Origin: Bog-473 sp963840245
Lineage (GTDB): Bacteria > Actinomycetota > Acidimicrobiia > Acidimicrobiales > RAAP-2
Length of the DNA: 64,000 nucleotides
Direction of reading: 5' to 3'
Assembly: GCA_963840245.1 (NCBI GenBank)
Contig: CAWIYI010000033.1
Coordinates: 4,046-68,045, forward strand
The notes below the pieces were generated by a model. That model ran no database searches, was not told the DNA's origin, and saw nothing but the letters and a program-made list of their open reading frames with translations. Below, piece by piece: positions 53,506 to 62,445 of this stretch (the stretch's first letter is position 1; each line of letters begins with the position of its first letter). The translations under genes and the position numbers were made by a program.

Positions 53506-53527
53506 GACTTCTACCCAAACTTCTACC
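53506..53527 (+). repeat. Left arm-type repeat of the element
   Basis: GACTTCTACCCAAACTTCTACC contains two direct copies of ACTTCTACCC. The same 22 bases occur at 63506-63527, exactly 10,000 bases away. It overlaps the integrase stop codon. Integrase arm-binding sites look like this, so it probably belongs to the excision/integration site. Confidence 0.65.
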
Positions 53528-54687
53528 CGAGGATCTGACCGGCGACCAGATTGGCCGCTTCGTCGTGCAGCGTCGGCGTCGTGTGCGAGTACAGGTCGAG
53601 CGTCACGCCGATGGTGCTGTGGCCGAGATGCTCCTGCACGACCTTCGGGTGGACACCCGCGGCAAGTGCCAACGTCGCCCACGTGTGACGCAACCCGTGC
53701 AGCGTCAGCTTCGGCAGTTCCCAACGCTCGACCCGGCGGTCGAATTCACGTGACACCCGCTCGGGGTGCATGGGCTCGCCGGCCGGCTTGGGGAAGACAA
53801 GGTCGTGGTTCCGATAGCCGGGGCCGAGGAGCACCTTTTCCTCGAGCTGGTGGCGTTGCCACTCCTTCAGCACCGACACGGTGCCCGGATCGAGCGACAC
53901 CGACCGTTTCCCCTTCGCCGTCTTCGGAGTACCGAAGCGCACTTCGTGCGCGACCGCCACGACGGTCTGGCGGATGGACGCCCGGCCGGACTTCAGGTCG
54001 ACGTCTGACCATCTGAGCCCGAGTGCTTCACCCCGGCGAGCTCCGGTCGTGGCCGGTAGCACCCACAGCGGGTAGTACCGGTCCCCGTAGCCCTGTGACC
54101 GCTCGAGAAAGTCGACGAGCGTGTAACGGGACCACGCCTTGACTTCGGGAGCCGCACCCGTGGAAGCGCGGGGAGGATCGGCGGCGTCGGCCACGTTGCG
54201 GACCAGGCGACCCCAGCGGACCGCATCCTTCAGGGCGCGGTGCAGGATCGTGTGCACGTAACGCACCGTACGGGGGGAGAGCCCCGCCGGCTGGTCCCCA
54301 TGGTGGCCCTTGTGGCCCTGCACCAGCAAGTGCGAGTAGAGAGCGTTCAGCCCGACCGCGTCCAAACGGCGCAACTGCATCCGGCCGATGTGGGTCGAGA
54401 CGTGGAGGCGAAGGTTCCGTTCGTAGGAATGGAACGTCGAGTCGCGCACCGTGGGCTGGATCGCTTTCAGCCATTCCGCGACGTATTGCGAGACGGTCTG
54501 GCGGTCCGGGTCGACGTAGGCACCTTCGTCACGGTCGACCAGTAGACGCCGCCGCGCTTTCTTGGCCGACTCTTCGTCGTCGTAGCCGGAGTGCCACTTA
54601 CGGTGCCGCTTCCCGGTGACCGGGTTCCGGATCCCCTTCGATGACGACGAAGAACCGGTTCCCCTTCTTGACGATGCCTTCGCTCAT
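53523..54687 (-). CDS. int: Tyrosine recombinase (phage-type integrase), frameshifted at the N-terminus
   Basis: The catalytic residues Arg (TGARRGEALGLRWSDV), His-x-x-Arg (LHGLRHTWATLA), His (QEHLGHSTIG) and Tyr (LDLYSH) are all present. The N-terminal arm-binding (AP2-like) and SAM-like core-binding segments are there too: WHSGYDDEESAKKARRR and SQYVAEWLKAIQPTVRDSTF. The first 20 codons (MSEGIVKKGNRFFVVIE) lie in another frame, so an indel near 54630-54642 separates them. The ATG at 54687 overlaps the stop of the gene before it. It is the integrase of the element in tRNA-Leu(GAG). Confidence 0.9.
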
Positions 54688-55280
54688 CCGGCCTTCCCCC
54701 GTCGTCCCTTGGGCAGGTAGCCGCGGACTCTCGCTTCGGCCACCCAGCGGCGTACGGTGGCGATGGGTTTGCCGGTCGCTTCGGCCAGCTCCGGGGCCGG
54801 ATTGTTCCCCTCTTCGAGCCGGGCCATGTAGAACCCGGCTACCTCCCGGTAGAAGCGGTCGGGGTACTTGCCGCCCGGACCCGGTTTGATCCTCAGGTCG
54901 TAGGACTTCTTGATCACGGTCGCCCGAGGCAAGATCTTGGCCGCACCATCGCCAGAGATGGCCGCTTGGGCGATCTGGCGGACGCCTTCGCGGTTCAGGG
55001 CTGCTTCGATCGGGGCGAGTCGGAGCAGCTTCAGCGCGCCGGCGCTGACCCCTTTGTCGTCCGCGACCCGGAGCTCACCGATGACGAGCCTGTCGGGGAG
55101 TTCGACGGGGCGGACGTAGACGTTGAGCGGGACGTCGGGATGGCGGTAGCGCAGCCATCCGTCTCCGGCCTGTTCCCATACGACCCGAGTGCTTTTCATA
55201 CGGATAGAAGGTAGTCCGTACGGATTGGTCCGCACAAGTCCGGAAACCACCGCGGAGATGTTATACCTCCTATCCGCCAT
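54684..55280 (-). CDS. Element protein with C-terminal helix-turn-helix, unknown function
   Basis: The C-terminal 60 residues (DRFYREVAGFYMARLEEG followed by ATGKPIATVRRWVAEAR) look like a DNA-binding winged helix or HTH, as found next to integrases in actinobacterial elements. The N-terminus begins with MADRRYN at 55280, but an ATG at 55199 (MKSTRVVWEQ) may be the real start. The intervening bases contain palindromic sequence that suits an operator. The stop overlaps the integrase ATG, so the two are coupled. A regulator or recombination helper is a reasonable guess. Confidence 0.65.
   Translation of the reverse strand: MADRRYNISAVVSGLVRTNPYGLPSIRMKSTRVVWEQAGDGWLRYRHPDVPLNVYVRPVELPDRLVIGELRVADDKGVSAGALKLLRLAPIEAALNREGVRQIAQAAISGDGAAKILPRATVIKKSYDLRIKPGPGGKYPDRFYREVAGFYMARLEEGNNPAPELAEATGKPIATVRRWVAEARVRGYLPKGRRGKAG
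55215..55224. promoter_or_regulatory. Palindrome in the divergent control region of the element
   Basis: TCCGTACGGA is a perfect 10-base palindrome, with partial relatives nearby (CCGGA, TGCGGACC, ATCCGTATG). It lies between the minus-strand HTH gene and the plus-strand AlpA-like gene, the usual place for the element's operator. Binding is inferred. Confidence 0.35.
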
Positions 55281-55306
55281 CCAGACTTTCGTGATTTACT
55301 GGGTCC

Positions 55307-55528
55307 ATGTCCGTGCATAAGCATCGCAACCTCGACCCCGTCGAGAACCCAACCATGACCGTTGAAGAACTGGCCGCGCTGCTCGGTACCGGTCGGTCGG
55401 CCACCTATGAGGCGGTTCGTGCTGGTGGCCTTCCGGTGATCAAGGTCGGCCGGAAACTGCTGATCCCGACCGCCGCGGTCCGGCGCCTACTAGAGCTCGA
55501 CGGCCCGCCAGTCGGCGTCACTTCCTAG
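55307..55528 (+). CDS. AlpA/Xis-like helix-turn-helix protein
   Basis: This 73-residue protein is an excisionase-type MerR-like HTH (HTH_17). It reads MTVEELAALLGTGRSATYEAV followed by GGLPVIKVGRKLLIPTAAVRRLLE. These proteins turn on excision or activate the integrase promoter in satellites and integrative elements. An alternative start lies at 55355. It is divergent from the HTH/int pair and begins the replication module. Confidence 0.85.
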   Translation: MSVHKHRNLDPVENPTMTVEELAALLGTGRSATYEAVRAGGLPVIKVGRKLLIPTAAVRRLLELDGPPVGVTS

Positions 55529-55564
55529 GTCGGGCGAACCCCAACACAGTTCCAGATCGCGGCA

Positions 55565-55590
55565 CACCCCCGGGTCCAACCCCGGGGGTG
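55565..55590 (+). promoter_or_regulatory. Strong hairpin between the AlpA-like gene and the next small gene
   Basis: CACCCCCGGG and CCCGGGGGTG pair over ten bases around the loop TCCAAC. It lies 37 bases after the AlpA-like stop and 17 bases before a TTG start. Without a T-run it may be an attenuator or protect an mRNA end. Confidence 0.4.
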
Positions 55591-55607
55591 CACTTGAAAG
55601 GCTCACC

Positions 55608-55829
55608 TTGACCCCAGACAACCTAGCAACCGGCTGTCGTCGCACCCGGACGACCCAGCGGCGCGGTGGCCACGCCATCGGCGGCAAGATCGTCGGCTGC
55701 TACAGGGCAACGACGGGCCGGCGTTGCATGTGCTGTCGGTGGCGGATCGCTCGCGGGGAACCGGTCTGCGAATTGGCGGTCGACCGCGACGTGCTGGACG
55801 TGTGCGCCGAATGTGCCGGCGTCCGATGA
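55608..55829 (+). CDS. Small cysteine-rich (zinc-ribbon-like) protein
   Basis: The 73-residue protein has CMCCRWRIARGEPVCE and DVCAECAG, giving a possible four-Cys zinc site with a long loop. The N-terminus is basic, fit for nucleic-acid binding. It begins with TTG at 55608 and its TGA overlaps the ATG of the ATPase gene (ATGA), so the two are coupled. Phage and element replication modules often carry such small Zn-proteins. No defined function. Confidence 0.6.
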   Translation: MTPDNLATGCRRTRTTQRRGGHAIGGKIVGCYRATTGRRCMCCRWRIARGEPVCELAVDRDVLDVCAECAGVR

Positions 55830-57488
55830 ACGATCACCCCGGGCACATCTTCTTCGACCAGCTCCCCGAGCTCGACCGGGCCGCGATCGCTGAAGCATGG
55901 GCCCACCGCGGGGACACCGACCCGGCCGGCGCCTTCGACCAGATGACCGACGACGAACGGTGGGAGGTGCTGTCCACGCTGAAACTGAACGGCGGCGGCA
56001 GCGCATACGCGCAGGAGGTGGAGCGAATCAGGGCGAACACCGACCCGGCGGCGGATCGAGCGTTCGCCGCGCTTATGGAGCGCCGCAAGTTGTGGGGCGA
56101 AGTGGGCCCGGCCTGGGACGGACGCCACGAACAGTTCGGTGATCTTGTCGTCACCCGCATGTCCGACGTCGAACCCGAAGACGTCCGGTGGTTGTGGGGG
56201 GGACGTATCCCACTTGGCAAGCTGACCGTTCTCGAAGGCGATCCCAAAGGCGGCAAGTCCACCTTGACGCTGGACCTGATGGCCCGCGTGACGACAGGCG
56301 GCGTCATGCCGGACGGAAGCGCCACCGACCTGGACGGCCCGGCGTACTGCGTGCTGATGACGGCCGAAGATGGGCTGGCCAACACGGTGCGACCGCGGTT
56401 CGGACCTTGCCGGCGCCGACCCCGGACTGGTGATGACGTGGGAAGCGGTCATGTCAGCGGACGACGACAGGCCCGAACGGCGCATGCCGTCGTTGCCGCT
56501 CGACGTCGTCCGGCTGGAAGGACTGGTCGCCAGGCTGTCCGCCAAACTGATCGTGGTCGACGTACTCGCCGCGTACCTGGGCGAGCGGGTGGACTCTCAC
56601 CACGACAACGACGTCCGCCGAGCGCTGGCGCCGCTCGCCAAAATGGCCAAGCGGACGGGCGCGGCGGTCATTGTCTTGCGTCACCTGAACAAGAGCGGCG
56701 GCGGCAAGGCCATGTATCGGGGGGGCGGCAGCATCGGCATCGGTGGACAGGCCCGGTCGATCCTGCTGGCCGGACTGGACCCGAACGACGAAGGGGCCCG
56801 GCGCCGGGTGTTGGCGGTCACGGCTTGCAACCTGGCCGTGCTGGCGCCATCCCTGACCTACGAGCTGGTGTCCGAATCGGACCGCGGCCCGGTGGGGATC
56901 GCCTGGACCGGGACCAGTGACCTGTCGGCCGACCAACTACTCCTTGACCCGGCCACAGACGACGAGCGGTCGGATCGCAAGGAGATTGCCGACCTGCTGA
57001 CGTCATGGACTGAGGATGGGCCGGTGGCGGTGGCGGACGTTCGACGCAAGCTGCGCGACGTCGGCCTGACGCCTTCCGACACGACTCTGCAACGGGCCCG
57101 ACGGGATGCCGGCGTGAAGGTCGGAGTCCCGACAAGCTTCGGTGGCAAGCGCCATTACTGGCGGCCCGCCGCAGTCCGGTCACTTTCGGAAGACGGTGAA
57201 AGTGACCGGACTGCAACACATGGTGTGACCAGGGGGAATACGGGGGTGCCCGTTCCAGTCCAGTCCCCTATAAGTGTGAACGGACTGGACGCGGGAAGTC
57301 ACCCCGAGCTGCTCCCCGACGACGGTGGCGCAACACCAGATGCCCCTTCACCCGATCCGGGCCGGCGCCACATGGCCGACGCCCGCCGGGGCGCCGACCA
57401 ACCCCTTGACGCCGCCGACCAACCCCTTGACGCCGCCGACCGTGCCGCCCTGATGCCCGATGACCCTGTTGACGACGAACCCTTCTGA
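55826..57488 (+). CDS. RepA/primase-type AAA ATPase of the element, one frameshift
   Basis: The N-terminal 100 residues are unique. The ATPase core has Walker A EGDPKGGKSTLT, a likely Walker B LIVVDVLAAYLG and the sensor VIVLRHLNKSGGG, all typical of RepA-like hexameric helicases used by plasmids, phages and satellites. A wHTH-like segment (ADVRRKLRDVGLTPSDTTLQRARR) follows near the C-terminus. The frame shifts near 56400. The tail carries a 21-base tandem repeat (57396-57437) encoding DQPLDAA twice. It should drive autonomous replication after excision. Confidence 0.75.
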
Positions 57489-57700
57489 TGGGCAAGCCCA
57501 TGACCAGCACACCAGGCCGAAAGGCCAGACGAAAGGAACCGACCCTGACTGACCAACCCGCCATTCCCCGCTTTCGTGGCCGGGAGCGCCGCGACGCCAC
57601 CGAACCGCTCCAACTGACCCTGATCGCCAAAGACGCCACCGGCGGCGTACCCGTGACCCGGATCACTGTGTACTTTCCCAGGCCGCAGCCGGCGCCCTGA
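57488..57700 (+). CDS. Small basic hypothetical protein
   Basis: The ATG at 57488 overlaps the ATPase stop (TGATG), so expression is coupled. The 70-residue protein has a basic N-terminus (RKARRKEP) and a C-terminal beta-like stretch (VPVTRITVYFPRPQ). I recognise no family. Similar small coupled proteins occur at the end of replication modules in actinobacterial elements. Confidence 0.5.
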   Translation: MGKPMTSTPGRKARRKEPTLTDQPAIPRFRGRERRDATEPLQLTLIAKDATGGVPVTRITVYFPRPQPAP

Positions 57701-57753
57701 CGTGGTCGAAGCCGCCACCCGGCGCCGGCTACGTCCCTTGCTGCTAAGACTCT

Positions 57754-58140
57754 TTACGATCCACTCCCACTGTTACGGAACGGGGCACATGGAATGTTGG
57801 TAGCGCCTGCGGGTCCGACATTTCTGTTGTATCCCTGAAGGTTCGAGACTTGACCGTTGGTGAACGTCGCAAGCAAGAGATCGTTACCAATGTCCCATTC
57901 GGCTGTGTCTGCGCTCAACCCCAGGGCACGCGCTTGTCTCTCCGCCTTGGTGCCGTGCGGCTTCCCCATCTGGGCCACGACATCGGCCTTCGATTCACCG
58001 ATACCCAGATGGCACCACGCTACGTAGGACTGTGCCGGCGTGAGCTTGTGACGCTTGGCCTTGTGATGCTTGACCGTGGTAGTCGTCTTGTGGGTTGAAG
58101 CACCCGCCATGCCCATGGGCAAAAGTACGATTCCTGCCAC
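57754..58140 (-). CDS. Small secreted protein, SmpA/OmlA-like lookalike
   Basis: A signal-like leader (SIVVAGIVLLPMGMAGAST) precedes a His/Lys-rich linker. A compact domain then follows with VAWCHLGIGESKADVVAQMGKPHGT, a pattern of 'GxSxxxVxxxMGxP' that resembles BamE/SmpA-type folds. The start is uncertain: GTG at 58140 is the first codon of the open frame, and the sequence upstream keeps the frame but has no ATG. Codon use is less GC-biased than the host genes, pointing to transfer. No function is assigned. Confidence 0.5.
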   Translation of the reverse strand: MAGIVLLPMGMAGASTHKTTTTVKHHKAKRHKLTPAQSYVAWCHLGIGESKADVVAQMGKPHGTKAERQARALGLSADTAEWDIGNDLLLATFTNGQVSNLQGYNRNVGPAGATNIPCAPFRNSGSGS

Positions 58141-58281
58141 AACGATAGAGCCGAGAAGGCGCTTGATATTGTTTTTTATGATGATTCCCTAACGGGATTG
58201 TCCGGGTCCGGGGGTGTCGACGCACCGCTCGGACCACTTATTTTTAGGTGCCTAGCAGCTTAGATGGGCGACCCGTCGAAG

Positions 58282-58883
58282 CTAGTGCCGTGTCAGCGAA
58301 CGTTCGCATCGTTTGAACGAGCACGGATCGGCAATTCTGGCAGGGGCTCGGCTAGTCCTTTGGCAGTTCTGGCACGACGATGCGCGCTGGGTCTCTCGGG
58401 CCCATCAGTCCAACCGAGTTGCCATCCGGATCAAGAACGACGGCATAACGGGCGCCCATCAGCGCGTCGTATGGCGGCTGCTGACCGACGTAGCCCGCAC
58501 TAGTCAAATCGTCGTACGTCGCGTCGACGCCCTCGGCTGAAACCAGCCGAAACCCGAAGACGGGTCCAATCTGGGCAGGCGGCCAGCCATGGTTCCACTC
58601 CGTTGCAAACGACACGCTGTCGAAATCGAAGTCGAAGCCATCGGTAACGGCACTCGACGCGAACGTCCGATGATGAGGAGCGAAAGGCTCGATCATTGGT
58701 TCAATCGGCACGCCGAGTCGTTCGTAGAATCGGACCATCGTTTGCATGTCGCGGACGACAAGGTTGATCTGGTTGAACACTGGTGGGCTTTCGGACATAT
58801 CGAGCAACTCCGTTCGAGGGTCCGCTCATAATGCCCGTTCTGGTGCGGTCCGACCAGGCAAACCTTTGTTGACACGGCACTAG
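58282..58883. mobile_element. 602-bp segment with 26-bp inverted termini and VOC cargo (IS630/MITE-like)
   Basis: CTAGTGCCGTGTCA at 58282-58295 is repeated inverted at 58870-58883. Counting the next 12 bases, 22 of 26 match. The tips begin CTAG, as in IS630-family insertions into TA-containing targets. Only one gene is inside, and no transposase. That is the signature of a non-autonomous or passenger-carrying IS; the family assignment is a guess. Confidence 0.6.
58352..58807 (-). CDS. VOC-family (glyoxalase/bleomycin-resistance fold) protein
   Basis: This 151-residue protein has the paired beta-alpha-beta-beta-beta modules of VOC proteins: NQINLVVRDMQTMVRFYERLG at the start and ARYAVVLDPDGNSVGLMGP at the end. 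The usual first metal ligand His is replaced by Asn (NQINLVV), and the final Glu by Gly/Leu, so a metal-free binding role may be likelier than an enzyme role. The gene fills an inverted-repeat-flanked segment. It starts 62 bases from the right terminus. Confidence 0.8.
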   Translation of the reverse strand: MLDMSESPPVFNQINLVVRDMQTMVRFYERLGVPIEPMIEPFAPHHRTFASSAVTDGFDFDFDSVSFATEWNHGWPPAQIGPVFGFRLVSAEGVDATYDDLTSAGYVGQQPPYDALMGARYAVVLDPDGNSVGLMGPRDPARIVVPELPKD

Positions 58884-59172
58884 TCGTAACCAACCTGCTG
58901 GCCATGCTCTGCTTAGTGAGGAGATTCCGGACAGCGCACAGGGTTATGGCATTAGGCTGCTCTTCTGGACCCTTCTCTTGGCGATCAGCTTCCCGGTTCG
59001 CCACGGGGGCGCCCTAGTCACGAACCGTCCGGGGTCGCCGCCCGTCCGACCTGAACCGTTCGCCCTGGTCGCTTCGTGGTCCCAATGCCCACGCCGGCCG
59101 ATTGCGGGCCACAGGCGCAATCGTGGGAGACGGTTTCGTGTCGCACCCCCGTGGTAGTGGACTCACCGACCC
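58884..59172. other. Gene-poor gap of 289 bp in the element
   Basis: I see no convincing gene. The stretch is between the inverted-repeat segment and the resolvase-like gene, whose promoter may lie here. Confidence 0.4.
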
Positions 59173-59520
59173 ATGACCAGTCCGTCAAAACGGAGAGGTG
59201 ACGCCGCCGAGCTGGAAGCCACAGCCGTCCTGGCCGACGAACTGGGGCTCGCCGTCCAGCGAAAGTCGGGCGCCAGCCGACTCGACGACGTCGGCGACCT
59301 CGACGGCATTCCCGTCCAGGTGTCCGCCTGGGCCGACGTCCTCGGGGCCGTCCGGGAGAATCCGCTGGAGGCCGAGGTTCAGCGGGGACGAGCCGGTGCA
59401 ACCTTCGCCGCCACAATGATCCGTCTCCGGGGCGGTGCGTGGCGGGTGGTCATGACGCCCGAGCAGTTTTCCGCCTTGCTCCGAGAAGCCCTCGCACCGA
59501 TCAATGAAGCGTCTAAATGA
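59173..59520 (+). CDS. Resolvase-like (PD-(D/E)XK-fold) small protein
   Basis: The layout resembles phage Holliday-junction resolvases: a basic start (KRRGDAAELEATAVL), a middle RKSGASRLDDVGDLDGIP and a following strand VQVSAWADVLG. In active relatives the last strand reads like 'E-x-K'. Here Gln and Ser replace these, so catalytic activity is doubtful. The length of 115 residues fits. An upstream ATG at 59173 is clear. Confidence 0.55.
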   Translation: MTSPSKRRGDAAELEATAVLADELGLAVQRKSGASRLDDVGDLDGIPVQVSAWADVLGAVRENPLEAEVQRGRAGATFAATMIRLRGGAWRVVMTPEQFSALLREALAPINEASK

Positions 59521-59535
59521 GAGAAGGAGATCACG

Positions 59536-59853
59536 ATGCCTAGGCCCAGTGAATGCCCCGATGTCTTCACTCTCGATCGGCTGGTCCCGTCGAGCGAACA
59601 CGCCGAGCACGCCACCAGAGCCGCCGACCTGGCATCGTCCCCAATGGCATCTCGGCTCTTGCCCCGTGAGTACCAGGCCTTGCCGCCGCCGCCAAGCGCA
59701 GGCGACGAAGCCGAGTGCGAGGCCGCGCCCGTCCTCTCAGACCTGCTCGGGTTCCCGGTCCCGGTTGGTCGACTTGAAGTCAGGTGTTGGTCAGGCGGCC
59801 AACCACCAGTCCTGTGTAATGCTCCGCCTGATCGACAGGAAACGGATCGGTGA
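59536..59853 (+). CDS. Small hypothetical protein with strong ribosome site
   Basis: GAAGGAG lies seven bases ahead of the ATG at 59536, the best Shine-Dalgarno in this part of the element. It is just 15 bases after the resolvase-like gene. The 105 residues are acidic/Pro-rich at the centre (ALPPPPSAGDEAECEA). The last 74 bases overlap the 3' end of the opposing lipoprotein gene, which casts doubt on the C-terminus. No family is recognised. Confidence 0.45.
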   Translation: MPRPSECPDVFTLDRLVPSSEHAEHATRAADLASSPMASRLLPREYQALPPPPSAGDEAECEAAPVLSDLLGFPVPVGRLEVRCWSGGQPPVLCNAPPDRQETDR

Positions 59854-60571
59854 CGCCTTCGAATTCCATCGCCACACCGGCGCGGCCTTTGATCGAGTAG
59901 ATGATGTCCACGTAGGCATCGATGCTCAAGCTCGAGTAGGAGATTGGCACCTTGACTTGATAGGCGACGCTTTTTTCGCCGAACTGAGGAAAAGACATTG
60001 GTGACACCGTGGTCGTACCGACTTTGGCCCCGGCCGGAAGTGTGTCACTCGGGTCGGTCGGATGCTGTATCGCCTCGTTAATTACCGCTGCCACAGCCGT
60101 GGTGAGGCAGTCCGGCACCTTTGAACCTGAGACGATGGCGAACGCAGATTGCTCGTCAGCGGCAGTCGCTCGGTATCCGACATTGCTTGACGCGGAGTTG
60201 TTGCTGTTGGACTCCGAGAACGTTGGGGCATCATATGAGGCTGGAGCCTTCGTTAAGTCGGCTTGACTCACGCCGAGGCACTTCGCCAGTTGCGCAGTGA
60301 GGTCTTGGGACGAACTATTGTCCGAAGGCGGCTGGGACGTCCATCCAGCCGGGAAGTCGGACAAGTTGAGCGACGCCGCCTTTGCCGCGGCCTTGTCTGC
60401 TTCGACGTTCTGGCCGGTGCTCTTCGCGGACGTGCTCGTCGTGGTGCTCTGCGCAGAGTTGGTGCTGCCGCCCCCACACGCAGCTGCCACGACCGAAAGG
60501 AGCGCGACTAGTGTGATCCAGAGCGTTGCGATCCATCTTCTGGTCGGACGACGCCCATCAATCTTACGCAT
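59780..60571 (-). CDS. Putative lipoprotein of unknown function
   Basis: From the ATG at 60571 (an alternative upstream codon at 60586 is possible) comes a basic leader, a hydrophobic core and the lipobox SVVAAACGG (Cys32). A Ser/Thr-rich linker follows. The mature domain begins NLSDFPAGWTSQPPSD and has a beta-rich pattern with two Cys (AKCLGVS and PDCLTT), typical of small actinobacterial lipoproteins annotated as hypothetical. It is convergent with the preceding small gene. Confidence 0.7.
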   Translation of the reverse strand: MRKIDGRRPTRRWIATLWITLVALLSVVAAACGGGSTNSAQSTTTSTSAKSTGQNVEADKAAAKAASLNLSDFPAGWTSQPPSDNSSSQDLTAQLAKCLGVSQADLTKAPASYDAPTFSESNSNNSASSNVGYRATAADEQSAFAIVSGSKVPDCLTTAVAAVINEAIQHPTDPSDTLPAGAKVGTTTVSPMSFPQFGEKSVAYQVKVPISYSSLSIDAYVDIIYSIKGRAGVAMEFEGVTDPFPVDQAEHYTGLVVGRLTNT

Positions 60572-60586
60572 CGATAACTGCAACAA

Positions 60587-60896
60587 TAGAGACCTTCCTT
60601 CTAGAGGCCCTCCTCAAGAAGAATAGGATCGAACGATCGGGCGCCTAAAGCGATTCAAGCGAATAATCCTCTGAACAGGGACCTTCGGAGGCCCTCCGGT
60701 TGTCACGGTCCGGTGTCAGATTTCAGACGCCGCGGTGCCTGCAAGGTCGTGATCGCCGAAGAATGGCTCCATCAGCGACCGGCTTAGGAGAACCCAATGA
60801 CTTCCAGCTGTAGACCTGTCTTGGGTGCCCCCGTGCGTGCCCCGCTTCGCCGGTTAGGCGGGCGGCTTCCTCGCCGACTCGGCATCCGGCAATATC
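60587..60896. other. Gap of about 310 bp, no gene recognised
   Basis: The stretch is lower in GC than host DNA and holds no ORF with family-like composition. It presumably contains the promoters of the flanking lipoprotein and kinase-like genes. Confidence 0.4.
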
Positions 60897-61480
60897 TTGC
60901 TGGTGCCGGATGAGGGGTTCACGGAGTTTCAATGTGTAAGCGTCACTCCACCCGGGACTTCCGTCGGACGACGTGTCCTGGTGTCTGGCTTGGCCGGAGC
61001 GGGCAAAAGCACGTTCTCGCGAGCGTTGTCGGCCAAGACTGGCCTTCCACTAATCCATCTCGACATCCACTTCTGGAAACCGGGCTGGGTGGAGCCGACT
61101 GAGGAGGAGTGGCGCGAGAAGCAGCGCGGCCTGCTCAGCGAGGACGAGTGGATCATCGACGGCAACTACCACGCCACACTCGACCTTCGGCGAGAGCGCG
61201 CTGACACGGTGGTGTACCTCGACACGCCATGGTGGGTCTGTGCACGGCGAGCATTGGTGCGCGGTGTTCGCAAGCGTCCGGCTGGCTTTCAGCTGCCCGA
61301 CGGCTGCGACGAGTCGGCATTGCGACGGTTGCGCGACGAATGGTGGCTGGTCTGGCGCATCTGGCGAGTCCGCCGATGGACAAGGAATTGGAGTTCAAGA
61401 CCCTGTCGCGGCACGGGAACCATGTGGCACTGCACATTCTCCGCTCCAAGCGAGCGGTCCGTGACTTCCTCAGTGCCTAA
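60897..61480 (+). CDS. P-loop kinase-like protein (FlaR/topology-modulation type), frameshifted
   Basis: Walker A SGLAGAGKSTFSRAL is followed by LPLIHLDIHFWKPGW and DEWIIDGNYHATLDLR, then VVYLDTPWWVCARRALVR. These are the hallmarks of the 'topology modulation'/adenylate-kinase-like family. The end lies in another frame from about 61365 (LEFKTLSRHGNHVALHILRS) and stops at 61480. No ATG begins the frame; TTG 60897 or GTG 60903 are the only choices. The substrate is unknown. Confidence 0.65.
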
Positions 61481-61696
61481 GGGCCGTTCTCGAGCGATCT
61501 GGAGGGTGTCCCCGTTCGCCGGGACCGTGGCGTTACCACGGGCCGGAGAATGTGAAGGGCCGGCGAGGCTACTCGCATCCGATGGCACAACCCAGGGTCC
61601 GCATCACTCGCCGCTCGCGCTGGTCGGCCGCCGAGCAACCCACTCGCTCAGGCCGCTCGAGGGGCGACGGCAAGGCCGTTTTCGTACACTCAGCCC

Positions 61697-61988
61697 ATGA
61701 GCCCATACGGGAAACTGGTGGAACCTACCGATTATACTGAGGTCGACTCGCAAATATCTACAGCGATGTGGACCGGACGCCAAAGTCGGTCAGATCTGGG
61801 AAACCATGCGGGATGAAGGTACGCCGGTTGGTTACTGGCTGAACCCGTGCCTTATCTACTTGGACCCGGAACGGTTCGGTCACCTAAAGGTGTCCAAGAA
61901 CCGGGTGCCTCATGGAACCCCGGTCAAGATCGTCGAGCACAATGGGGAGCTAAAGGTCGTCGGAAGAGATGCAAAGGTCATCGGCTGA
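61697..61988 (+). CDS. Small hypothetical protein, frameshifted
   Basis: An ATG at 61697 opens MSPYGKLVEPTDYTEVDSQ. After a frame change near 61790 the protein continues with VGYWLNPCLIYLDPERFGHL and VVGRDAKVIG to the stop at 61988. The joined product is about 97 residues. No family is recognised. The join is inferred from good coding style on both sides, so confidence is modest. Confidence 0.4.
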
Positions 61989-62445
61989 TTCGATATCTCA
62001 GCCCGGCGACCCGTTCCCCGGCCGGATCGACTGGCCGGCCGATGTCGAACACCTGTCGATGCAGGTGTCCCGGTACGCCGGGACTGGGTCACCCCGCGAC
62101 CCCGGTGAGATGAAGCGGTAGAGGCGGGCCACGCCACATCAGGAGGACTCGTCGTTGCCCTGAGCGGACGGCGGGCGCGACTCGATACCGTGGGTCGCGA
62201 CGTCCTGTCACTGGGTGTTCGGCGTATGGCCACTAGACCTGCCCATCAATCACGTCATACGCTCACCCTCGTAGATCGGCGGGCCCGAGAGGTGGCCGCC
62301 TCCCGGTTCCCCGCCCAGCAGGCACACATCCGACCTACCCGGAGGCACCCGATGGCTCAGTCTGCCGCAGGCGGCTTACATGCCGCACGTCGACTGCTGT
62401 CCTCCCGTCCGACCGAGGTGGGCGAGACGAGAGGAGACGCCTTAA
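61989..62445. other. Gap of about 0.46 kb, no gene recognised
   Basis: Open frames exist but none looks like a protein. GAGGAGAC at the right end is the ribosome site of the next gene. Confidence 0.4.
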
